From Actinomycetes bacterium (lineage in GTDB: Bacteria > Actinomycetota > Acidimicrobiia > Acidimicrobiales > RAAP-2): a stretch of DNA of 6,253 nucleotides. Made by a program: the position numbers and the translations under genes. Position 1 is the stretch's first letter. Each line of letters starts with the position of its first letter. Below the pieces are notes generated by a model, which saw only the letters and a program-made list of their open reading frames with translations, was not told the DNA's origin and made no database searches. The DNA is taken from the NCBI GenBank assembly GCA_021791615.1, contig JAJYWG010000449.1, positions 1-6,253 of the forward strand. Direction: 5' to 3'. Below are positions 1-5,342 of the stretch, piece by piece.

Positions 1-49
1 GAACGGAAAGTCACGGTGAGGGTTAGCGGGGGGTGTTCCTGTGGTTTTG
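1..49. other. Short stretch beyond the IS110 remnant, no gene seen
   Basis: No coding sequence is supported here. On the minus strand the bases just past the chimera stop read CTTGACAAAACCACAGGAAC and continue into a C-rich run. I have the impression that this resembles the non-coding tail found after some IS110 transposase genes, which would place the element's end near here, but I cannot confirm it without an alignment. Confidence 0.3.
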
Positions 50-337
50 TCAAGCGGCTGTGGGGTGCTCTCCGCGGATCGACTTGCCGGATCGGCGGGT
101 GATAGGGGCGATGCCGGCGTAGGCGGCCAGGTTAGCCGCGCTTGGAAAGGCGGAGGCATCCCCAATGGCCTGGAGGATGGTGGCTGCGGTCTTGGCCCCG
201 ACTCCTGGCATCGAGATCACGACCGCTCGAAGATGGAAGTCGTCGGGCAGCCTCTCGACTTCGTTAGCGAGCTGGGCACGCTCGGCCTTCAAGTTCTTGA
301 TGGAGGCGGCGACACGGCCGATGTCGGAGCGGGTGGC
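50..337 (-). mobile_element. IS110-family element remnant (transposase C-terminal piece)
   Basis: Only the helix-hairpin-helix-like and transposase_20 part of an IS110-type transposase is present: MPGVGAKTAA, then an LAAYAGIAP motif, RRSGKSIRGEHP and an early stop. The N-terminal DEDD catalytic domain is absent on the upstream side, where ArsR sequence takes over. Family members usually continue well past the RGEHP motif (a GNK/LKRALF stretch follows); here three codons and a stop follow, so the C-terminal tail is also missing or deleted. IS110 elements generally lack terminal inverted repeats and make no target duplication, so the exact boundaries cannot be read from this window. Confidence 0.75.
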
Positions 338-493
338 GATCGGGGACAGGAGACGCAGCCTGACCGGGTCTGCCAGGGCGGCGAGGACTCGGGCCACCTT
401 GGCCGCCTGAGCCTCATTCAGGGGCGCCTCGACCAGTGACGCGCAGCACAGCCGCTCGTTGCTTGCCGGGGAGCACACCACATGACCGGCCAT
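50..493 (-). pseudogene. Chimeric ORF: ArsR N-terminus fused to IS110 transposase C-terminal fragment
   Basis: This 147-codon frame joins two unrelated families. Residues about 12-53 look like the start of an ArsR/SmtB repressor: a Cys-Cys pair (16-17), then EAPLNEAQAAKVARVLAALA and the DPVRLRLLS signature of the first helices. At about residue 53 the similarity stops, before the metal-site helix and the winged-helix recognition helix. From there on (coiled-coil-like stretch, then SMPGVGAKTAATIL and AAYAGIAPITRRSGKSIRGE) it matches the C-terminal transposase_20 region of IS110-family transposases. It starts with ATG about 15 nt downstream of the arsR stop, with GAGGTG upstream as a possible ribosome binding site, so it could be cotranscribed with arsR. 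With no DNA-binding helix and no transposase catalytic domain, it should be inactive in either original role. It is most likely a remnant of a second, tandem arsR destroyed by IS110 insertion or deletion. The family assignments are from recognised motifs; the history is inferred. Confidence 0.8.
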
Positions 494-508
494 TCCCGCA
501 CCTCGGTC

Positions 509-943
509 TCAGTCCGGCTGCGTACTTGCTTGGACGGGCTGGTCGAGACACCTGGGCGGCCCGACGGGTGGGGTGAGCAGCTGGGCGAGGGCGGCGAGGC
601 GTTCGGGCACGAGACGGTAGTACGCCCAGTTCTGGCGTCGGGACCGGGTGACGAGCCCGGCGTCCAGGAGCACTTTGAGGTGGTGGCTGACCGTCGGCTG
701 GGACAGGCCGAGCGGGGCCACGAGGTCGCACACGCAGGCCTCGCCGTCTCTGGCGGCTTGGATCACGCTGACCAGCTGCAGGCGAGCGGGGTCCGCGACC
801 GCTCGTAGCAGGGCAGCGATGGCCTCGGCCTCTGCCCGTCCGAGCGGGGCCTCGGACAGCGTCGGCCAGCAGACGTCGTCTTTTATCTCTTGGGGCGAGT
901 TCGCCGGGTTTCGCTGCCGCAGGGCCGTGGTCACGCTGCTCAT
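509..943 (-). CDS. arsR: ArsR-family arsenite-responsive transcriptional repressor
   Basis: This 144-residue ArsR/SmtB winged-helix protein should repress the divergent ars operon and leave DNA when it binds As(III) or Sb(III). It has an N-terminal extension with Cys25 (VCWPTLSEAPL), the dimer/core helices with ADPARLQLVSVI (50-61), the metal-site helix ACVCDL with Cys70 and Cys72, the recognition helix LSQPTVSHHLKVLLDAGLV (80-98), and the wing SRRQNWAYYRL. The ArsR sensors of actinobacteria that I know use an N-terminal Cys-Cys pair plus a Cys in the third helix; here the second Cys of the pair is Trp26, so the site may use Cys25 with Cys70/Cys72. I chose the ATG at 943. An in-frame ATG at 988 would put coding sequence across the operator palindrome, and its extra residues do not look like the family. 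No strong ribosome binding site precedes 943. It is divergent from arsD, as expected for autoregulation. Confidence 0.93.
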   Translation of the reverse strand: MSSVTTALRQRNPANSPQEIKDDVCWPTLSEAPLGRAEAEAIAALLRAVADPARLQLVSVIQAARDGEACVCDLVAPLGLSQPTVSHHLKVLLDAGLVTRSRRQNWAYYRLVPERLAALAQLLTPPVGPPRCLDQPVQASTQPD

Positions 944-958
944 CCTACAGCCCCGGCA

Positions 959-1011
959 TTGACATTGGTCGATGCTCCGCTGGAGCATGCTATATTGACC
1001 AACGTCGATGC
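959..1011 (+). repeat. Two direct copies of TTGAC-N4-GTCGATGC, candidate ArsR operators
   Basis: Copy 1 is at 959-975 and copy 2 at 995-1011, so the copies start 36 bp apart. They agree at 13 of 17 positions; only the central four bases differ (ATTG against CAAC). Each copy is an imperfect palindrome (TTGAC facing GTCGA), the shape expected of an ArsR dimer site. The similarity continues weakly past the repeat (TCCGCTGG against CGCTTGG). Copy 2 overlaps the end of the -10 hexamer and the expected transcription start. The repeats are seen directly; the operator role is inferred. Confidence 0.6.
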
Positions 1012-1027
1012 CGCTTGGTGTCGGTCC

Positions 1028-1039
1028 GGAAGAGAGGAG
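1028..1039 (+). promoter_or_regulatory. Ribosome binding site of arsD
   Basis: The purine run GGAAGAGAGGAG precedes arsD. Its GGAAGAG part lies 7 nt before ATG 1042, while the stronger GAGGAG part lies only 2 nt before that ATG and 8 nt before an in-frame GTG at 1048. Either start is possible; they differ by two residues outside the conserved domain. Confidence 0.6.
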
Positions 1040-1041
1040 CG

Positions 1042-1428
1042 ATGAACGTGGGCGTTGCAGGAGTTGAGGTGCGGGTGTACGACCCGCCGTTGTGTTGTGC
1101 GAGCGGGGTGTGCGGGCCGTCAGTGGACCCGGCGCTGTCCCAGGCGGCGGCCGACTTCGCCTGGCTGACTGACCGGGGAGTGAGCGTCACCCGCTTCAAC
1201 CTGGCGCAAGAGCCCGCGGCGTTTGCCGCCGACGCCAAGGTGGCAGGCATGCTTGCCGCGTTCGGCGACCAGGCCCTTCCGGCAGTGCTGGTCGGCGACC
1301 GGATCCTTGTCTACGGCCGCTACCCGAGCCGCGACGAGCTGGCGGAGGCCGTCGGCGAAACGGTGCCGGTTGAGGAGCCGGACATGACGGTCGGCGGCGG
1401 GTGCGCTCCCGGGTCGGGGTGCTGCTAA
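1042..1428 (+). CDS. arsD: ArsD arsenic metallochaperone
   Basis: ArsD has a thioredoxin-like fold; it binds As(III)/Sb(III) in the cytosol and passes it to ArsA, raising the ATPase's affinity for metalloid. The 128-residue product matches the family from the first strand: VEVRVYDPPLCCASGVCGPS carries the metalloid-transfer cysteines Cys18, Cys19 and Cys24 (equivalent to Cys12, Cys13 and Cys18 of the plasmid R773 protein). It continues with FNLAQEPAAFA and GRYPSRDELAE, both typical. The C-terminal tail adds Cys121, Cys127 and Cys128, similar to the extra C-terminal cysteine pairs of R773 ArsD, which are not essential for transfer there. The frame is open upstream to a TTG at 1015, but ATG 1042 (or GTG 1048) fits the ribosome binding site. 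Its TAA overlaps the arsA ATG by one base (TAATG), giving translational coupling with its partner. Confidence 0.96.
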   Translation: MNVGVAGVEVRVYDPPLCCASGVCGPSVDPALSQAAADFAWLTDRGVSVTRFNLAQEPAAFAADAKVAGMLAAFGDQALPAVLVGDRILVYGRYPSRDELAEAVGETVPVEEPDMTVGGGCAPGSGCC

Positions 1429-3266
1429 TGGCCGCCGCAGCCGACCGCGGCCTCGCGGGATTGGCGCGGTTGGTCTTCGATGGCTGGGACACCCGTTTCG
1501 TGCTGTTCACCGGCAAGGGCGGGGTGGGCAAGACCACTATCGCCGCGGCGAGCGCGCTGGGGTTGGCCAGAAGGGGGCGGCAGGTGTTGGTGGTGAGCAC
1601 CGACCCGGCGTCGAACCTGTCCGACGTGTTCGCCCAGCCGGTGGGTGCTCGGCCGACCCCGGTTGCGGGGGTGGCGGGGCTGTGGGTGGCCGACCTCGAC
1701 CCCTTGGCGGCCGCGGCCGCCTACCGCGAGTCGGTGGTCGGCCCCTACCGGGGAGTGCTGCCAGCCTCGGCGCTGTCCGCGATCGAAGAGCAGCTGTCGG
1801 GCGCATGCACGGTGGAGGTGGCCGCGTTCGGGGAGTTCACCCGGCTGCTCGGCAAGGACGGACCGGGCGTCCCCGGCGGGGTGGACCACGTGATCTTCGA
1901 CACCGCCCCGACCGGCCACACCCTTCGGATGTTGGAGCTGCCCCGGGCGTGGGAGGAGTTCCTCTCGACCAACGACGCCGGGGTGAGCTGCTTGGGGCCG
2001 CTCTCGGCGCTGGAGGGCCAGCGAGCCCAGTACGCGGCCGCGCTGGCCGCGCTGCGCGACCCGGCAGCAACCACCGTGGCTCTTGTCACCCGGCCCGAGG
2101 ACGGCGCGCTCGGCGAAGCGGCGCGCACCGGCACCGAGCTGGCCGGCGGCGGCCTCGACCGTCAGGTCCTGGTGGTCAACGGGATCCTCGCCGAGCCTTC
2201 CCCCGGCGACGGCCTGGCCAGGGCGTTCGCCGGACGCCAGGAACGTGCCTGGGCGGCCTGCGCCAGCCTCGAGGGCCTACCTTTCGAGCGTTTCGGGGTG
2301 GGCTTGATGGGCTCGGAACTGACCGGGCTGGACGACCTTGCCGCCCTGGCCGGTGGTGAGCCCAGCGGGCCGCAGCGATCAGCGGTGCCGACGTTGCGCC
2401 CGGGGGCAGCGCGGGGGACCACAGAGGACCCTCCGGCAGGCATCGAGGACCTGGTCGAAGCCCTGGTCCGCTCCGGGCCGTCATTGGTGCTGGTGATGGG
2501 CAAGGGCGGGGTCGGCAAGACCACCCTCGCCTCAGCGCTTGGCGTGGCCCTCGCCGCTCGGGGCGAGGCGGTGACCCTGTCGACCACCGACCCCGCCGCC
2601 CACCTGGCGGCCACCGTCGGCACCGGGCTGCCCGAGACGCTGCGCGTCGAGCGGATCGACCCCGAGATCGAGGTGGCTCGCTATACCGCCGAGGTCCTCG
2701 CCGGCGCGGAAGGTCTCGATGGCGACGCCCGGGCGGTGCTCGAAGAGGATCTGCGATCGCCGTGCACCGAGGAGATCGCGGTGTTCCGAGCCTTCGCCCA
2801 GACCGCCGCGGGCACGAATGGGCGCCACGTCATCTTGGACACCGCCCCGACGGGGCATACCTTGTTGCTCCTCAACGCCACCCAGAGCTACCACAAAGAG
2901 CTGGCCCGCTCGACCGGGGTCGTGCCCGAGGCGGTCGCGGGCCTGCTGCCCGCGCTTCGCGACCCCGAGCGCACCAAGGTCGTGGTGGTGACCCTGGCCG
3001 AGACGACCCCGGTGGCCGAAGCCGCCCGCCTCGGTGAGGACCTCGCCCGGGCCGGGATCGCCCCCTATGGCTGGGTGGTGAATAACACCCTCGACCCGTC
3101 CGGCACCGCAGACCCGGTGCTCGCAGCCCGCGCCGGGTTGCAACGCCCCCAGCTGGAGCGGGTGCGTCTCCTCGCCGAGCGGGTGTGGACCCTTGGCTGG
3201 CAGCCCGAACCTCCCGTCGGCGCCGAGCGGCTGGCGGTGCTGGCCGGCGCCGGAAGGACCCCGTGA
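1428..3266 (+). CDS. arsA: ArsA, two-domain arsenite-activated ATPase of the efflux pump
   Basis: ArsA is the soluble ATPase that receives As(III)/Sb(III) from ArsD and energises ArsB at the inner face of the membrane. The 612-residue protein is a tandem A1-A2 form, close to the 583 residues of R773 ArsA. The A1 half has a deviant Walker A GKGGVGKTT (29-37), STDPASNL (57-64) and the signal-transduction motif DTAPTGHT (158-165). The A2 half repeats these: GKGGVGKTT (358-366), STTDPAAHL, and DTAPTGHT (471-478). All three metalloid-binding cysteines are present: Cys127 (SGACTVE), Cys188 (VSCLGPL) and Cys446 (SPCTEE), equivalent to Cys113, Cys172 and Cys422. A Gly/Pro/Ala-rich linker near 310-345 joins the halves. 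The start is the ATG in TAATG; an in-frame GTG at 1401 would lie inside arsD and adds no conserved sequence. The 3' end overlaps the CBS gene by 4 nt. Confidence 0.97.
   Translation: MAAAADRGLAGLARLVFDGWDTRFVLFTGKGGVGKTTIAAASALGLARRGRQVLVVSTDPASNLSDVFAQPVGARPTPVAGVAGLWVADLDPLAAAAAYRESVVGPYRGVLPASALSAIEEQLSGACTVEVAAFGEFTRLLGKDGPGVPGGVDHVIFDTAPTGHTLRMLELPRAWEEFLSTNDAGVSCLGPLSALEGQRAQYAAALAALRDPAATTVALVTRPEDGALGEAARTGTELAGGGLDRQVLVVNGILAEPSPGDGLARAFAGRQERAWAACASLEGLPFERFGVGLMGSELTGLDDLAALAGGEPSGPQRSAVPTLRPGAARGTTEDPPAGIEDLVEALVRSGPSLVLVMGKGGVGKTTLASALGVALAARGEAVTLSTTDPAAHLAATVGTGLPETLRVERIDPEIEVARYTAEVLAGAEGLDGDARAVLEEDLRSPCTEEIAVFRAFAQTAAGTNGRHVILDTAPTGHTLLLLNATQSYHKELARSTGVVPEAVAGLLPALRDPERTKVVVVTLAETTPVAEAARLGEDLARAGIAPYGWVVNNTLDPSGTADPVLAARAGLQRPQLERVRLLAERVWTLGWQPEPPVGAERLAVLAGAGRTP
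3252..3258 (+). promoter_or_regulatory. Ribosome binding site deciding the CBS gene start
   Basis: GGAAGGA lies inside the end of arsA, 4 nt before GTG 3263 and 13 nt before ATG 3272. The spacing favours the GTG, which overlaps the arsA stop as GTGA. Confidence 0.6.
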
Positions 3267-3754
3267 GCGAGATGAGCGATCCGGCAACCTGCGTGACGGT
3301 GGGCGAGCTGAGGACGCAATCCCCGGCGCCGGTCCAGCCCGACGACGCGCTTCGAAGCGCTGTAGGGGCGCTGATCGGCGCTGGTCTGGTCGCCCTGCCC
3401 GTCACTGACGACTCAGGCCGCCTGGTCGGCCTGTTGGACGAGGAGGATCTGCTGGTCTTAGCAGGGGACCCGCATCTGGTGGAACAACAGGCCGAGGTGG
3501 CCCGGTTCTGGCCGCTCGCAGGCGAACGGAGCGCCGCCAAGCACCTGCGCCTGATCCAGGCTCAGCGTGTCTCAGAGGTCATGCGCCACCACCCGCCAAG
3601 CGTGCATGTCTCGGCGCGCTTCGACCTTGCGGCCGAGGTCGTGGCCGACCACCACGCCGGCGTGCTCCCCGTCACCGACGAGAAGGGTCACCTGGTCGGG
3701 GTGCTCGCCCGACAGGCGTTGCTCCAGGCGTGGTGGGCAGGAAGGCTGTGCTGA
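3263..3754 (+). CDS. Twin-CBS-domain protein encoded between arsA and arsB
   Basis: This 163-residue soluble protein consists of two CBS motifs, a fold that often binds adenine nucleotides and acts as a regulatory module. CBS1 covers about 11-70: VGELRTQSPAPVQPDDAL, then ALPVTDDSGRLVGLLDEEDLL. CBS2 covers about 100-157: VSEVMRHHPPSVHVSARFDL, then GVLPVTDEKGHLVGVLARQAL. A roughly 25-residue helical insert (HLVEQQAEVARFWPLAG) separates them. There is no transmembrane segment or attached enzyme domain. Its start overlaps the arsA stop (GTGA) and its 3' end overlaps the arsB start, so it is translationally coupled to both pump subunits. From memory, CBS genes occur in some other ars operons, such as those of acidophile ars transposons, without an assigned function. 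A role in sensing ATP/AMP for the ArsAB pump is my inference. A longer frame back to 3185 lies inside arsA and is not supported. Confidence 0.9.
   Translation: MSEMSDPATCVTVGELRTQSPAPVQPDDALRSAVGALIGAGLVALPVTDDSGRLVGLLDEEDLLVLAGDPHLVEQQAEVARFWPLAGERSAAKHLRLIQAQRVSEVMRHHPPSVHVSARFDLAAEVVADHHAGVLPVTDEKGHLVGVLARQALLQAWWAGRLC
3739..3745 (+). promoter_or_regulatory. Ribosome binding site deciding the arsB start
   Basis: AGGAAGG lies inside the end of the CBS gene. Its AGGA core is 5 nt before GTG 3748, whereas the earlier in-frame GTGs at 3730 and 3733 have only a poor CAGG upstream. This supports 3748. Confidence 0.55.
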
Positions 3755-5064
3755 GCCTGAGCGGCGCCAGCCTGACGGCGGTCGCGGTGGTGGTTTTCGT
3801 CGTCACCTTGATCTTGGTCATCGCCCAACCCAAGGGCCTGTCCATCGGCTGGTCGGCCGCGGGCGGTGCGGTGGTCGCCCTGGCGCTCGGGGTGGTGCAC
3901 CTCGCGAACGTGGCGACGGTTTGGGGGATCGTGTGGAACGCCACCATCACCTTCGTGGCGGTGATCGTCATCTCGCTGGTGTTGGACCGCATCGGGTTCT
4001 TCGAGTGGGCCGCGCTACACATGCTCGCCAGGGCCAAGGGCGACGCGAAGCGGGCGCTACTCTACCTACTCGGCCTCGGGGCGCTGGTCGCCGCGTTCTT
4101 CGCCAACGACGGCGCAGCGCTGATCCTGACCCCAATCGTCTACCAGCAGATGCGCGCGCTTGGCTTCGACCGGCGCCAGGCGCTCCCCTTCGTGATGGCC
4201 GCCGGGTTCATCGCAGACACCACCAGCCTGCCGCTGGTGGTGTCGAACCTCGTGAACATCGTGAGCGCCAACTTCTTCCACATCGGCTTCGTCACCTACG
4301 CCGCGACCATGACCCCCATCGACCTCGTATCCTTCGCCGCCACCGTCGGGGTGCTGGTGGTCTTCTACCGCCGCTCCCTGCCCACCCGCTTTGATACCAA
4401 GGAACTGCCCGCACCGTCGAGCGCCATTCGTGACCCTCGCCTGTTTCGAGCCGGCTGGGTGGTGCTCGGGGTGCTGCTGGCCGGCTACCTGGCCTCCGAG
4501 CCGCTGCACTTCCCGGTCTCGATCCCCGCGTCCATCATCGCAGCGGCCTTTCTCGCGCTCGCCAGTAGATCCCCGGTGCTCTCCAGTGCGGCGGTGCTGC
4601 GCGAGGCGCCGTGGAAGATCGTGGTGTTCTCGGTTGGCATGTACCTGGTGGTCTACGGCCTGTTCAACGCCGGGCTCACGGTCTACCTCTCGGACCTGAT
4701 GCGGGCAGCCGCCCACGCTGGTGTGGTGCCGGCCACGCTTGTCGGCGGCTTCGCCACCGCGGGGCTCTCGGCGGTGATGAACAACATGCCGACCACGCTC
4801 GTCGCCGCGCTCGCGGTGCACGGCGCACACGTCGCCGGTGCGGCCCATCGCGCCCTGGTCTACGCAGACGTCGTCGGCGCGGACCTCGGCCCGAAGTTCA
4901 CCCCAATTGGCTCGCTCGCGACTCTGTTGTGGCTGCACGTTCTTGACACCAAGGGAATCAAGATCACCTGGGGTCAGTACCTACGCCAGGGCATCGTCCT
5001 CACCGTCCCCGTCCTCACCGTCACCCTCCTCGCCTTGGCGGGCTGGGTCACCATCATCCACTAG
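3748..5064 (+). CDS. arsB: ArsB arsenite/antimonite membrane carrier
   Basis: ArsB is the cytoplasmic-membrane carrier that exports As(III)/Sb(III), alone as an antiporter or together with ArsA as an ATP-driven pump. The 438-residue product is close to the usual 429 and follows the R773-type protein closely along its length: LVIAQPKGLSIGWSA near the start, WNATITFVAVIVISL, FFANDGAALILTPI (117-130), FVMAAGFIADTTSLPLVVSN, SVGMYLVVYGLFNAGLT, NNMPTTLVAAL (345-355) and DLGPKFTPIGSLATLLWLH (379-397). Many hydrophobic segments fit the roughly 12-span topology of the ion transporter superfamily. It is not an Acr3 carrier. I chose GTG 3748 for its ribosome binding site and because the protein then begins, like its relatives, just ahead of the first membrane span; GTG 3730 would add six residues. 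It overlaps the CBS gene by 7 nt. Confidence 0.96.
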   Translation: MLSLSGASLTAVAVVVFVVTLILVIAQPKGLSIGWSAAGGAVVALALGVVHLANVATVWGIVWNATITFVAVIVISLVLDRIGFFEWAALHMLARAKGDAKRALLYLLGLGALVAAFFANDGAALILTPIVYQQMRALGFDRRQALPFVMAAGFIADTTSLPLVVSNLVNIVSANFFHIGFVTYAATMTPIDLVSFAATVGVLVVFYRRSLPTRFDTKELPAPSSAIRDPRLFRAGWVVLGVLLAGYLASEPLHFPVSIPASIIAAAFLALASRSPVLSSAAVLREAPWKIVVFSVGMYLVVYGLFNAGLTVYLSDLMRAAAHAGVVPATLVGGFATAGLSAVMNNMPTTLVAALAVHGAHVAGAAHRALVYADVVGADLGPKFTPIGSLATLLWLHVLDTKGIKITWGQYLRQGIVLTVPVLTVTLLALAGWVTIIH

Positions 5065-5072
5065 ACGCTGTC

Positions 5073-5077
5073 AGGAG
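5073..5077 (+). promoter_or_regulatory. Ribosome binding site of the small zinc-finger-like gene
   Basis: AGGAG sits 7 nt before ATG 5085, in the 20-nt gap after the arsB stop. This is the most canonical site in the operon and marks a real start for the small gene. No terminator-like hairpin lies in the gap, so transcription should continue from arsB. Confidence 0.75.
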
Positions 5078-5084
5078 ACCGCCG

Positions 5085-5342
5085 ATGTACTGCTTGGACT
5101 GCAACCGAGACCGTCAACTCCTGGCGCCCGCCGTGGCGGTGTGCGCCGACTGCGGGGCCGGGGTCTGCGAGGACCACCTGGTCGTGCGCACCCACCACCT
5201 GACCCGCGTCGAGCCGCAGGTCCGCGAGGCCCCGGTCGACCCCCCCGCCCGACGAGTGCGCTGTGTCGCCTGCGATGACGCCTGGCAAGCCGCCACTGGG
5301 ATCGCCGGTGGCCGTCGGCGCAACGAGCGGCGGCCGGCATGA
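5085..5342 (+). CDS. Small Cys/His-rich zinc-finger-like protein (DUF2180-like)
   Basis: This 85-residue protein has a regular set of metal ligands: Cys3-x2-Cys6, Cys20-x2-Cys23, Cys28-x2-His31, His37-His38, and Cys60-x2-Cys63. The arrangement CxxC / CxxC-x4-CxxH resembles a B-box or zinc-ribbon fold, and the VCADCGAGVCEDHLV segment followed by HHLTR fits what I recall of the DUF2180 family of actinobacteria and archaea. It has no signal peptide or membrane segment, and ends in a basic tail (GGRRRNERRPA). Its function is unknown. In this operon it could bind zinc structurally, act as a protein adaptor, or bind As(III) through its thiols; none of these is shown by the sequence. A good ribosome binding site and the ATGA overlap with the next gene support it as a real gene. 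Confidence 0.85.
   Translation: MYCLDCNRDRQLLAPAVAVCADCGAGVCEDHLVVRTHHLTRVEPQVREAPVDPPARRVRCVACDDAWQAATGIAGGRRRNERRPA

Larger units (their letters stand above)
944..1041. promoter_or_regulatory. Divergent arsR / arsD control region
   Basis: This is the only substantial intergenic stretch that is clearly regulatory. A perfect 7-bp inverted repeat, ATGCTCC-GCT-GGAGCAT, lies at 972-988. It is nested inside the inverted pair TTGGTC (965-970) and GACCAA (997-1002). A TATATT hexamer at 991-996 is a good -10 for the rightward operon. The possible -35 boxes TTGGTC (965-970) and TTGACA (959-964) lie 20 and 26 bp upstream of it, so the spacing is longer than the standard 17 bp and the -35 is uncertain. 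ArsR binding here would cover the rightward promoter and probably the leftward one too. I could not assign a convincing leftward promoter. Confidence 0.7.

Noticed and set aside
944..988. Upstream ATG at 988 as the arsR start
   Set aside because: It would put coding sequence over the operator-like palindrome and add 15 residues unlike other ArsR N-termini; ATG 943 is preferred.
972..988. Inverted repeat ATGCTCC-GCT-GGAGCAT as a transcription terminator
   Set aside because: It lies between divergent genes, with no T-run after it on either strand and a -10-like hexamer right beside it, so an operator is more likely.
1682..2359. Plus-strand open frame in another phase inside arsA
   Set aside because: It is arginine/glycine/proline-rich nonsense from the GC-rich codon pattern; arsA is conserved across the same bases.
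3185..3262. Longer N-terminus for the CBS protein
   Set aside because: The extra residues are an Arg/Gly-rich out-of-frame reading of the arsA end, and the ribosome binding site fits GTG 3263.
2532..3287. Minus-strand open frame (251 codons) opposite the second half of arsA
   Set aside because: The composition is Gly/Arg/His-rich with no family resemblance, and the opposite strand encodes clear ArsA motifs.
3567..4394. Plus-strand open frame (275 codons) spanning the CBS gene and the start of arsB in another phase
   Set aside because: It has shadow composition and no motif, and it conflicts with two well-supported genes.
4066..4938. Long minus-strand open frame (290 codons) opposite arsB
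   Set aside because: Its translation is low-complexity and rich in Gly, Arg, His and Glu with no recognisable motif, and it lies opposite a strongly conserved ArsB. It is a shadow of GC-rich coding.
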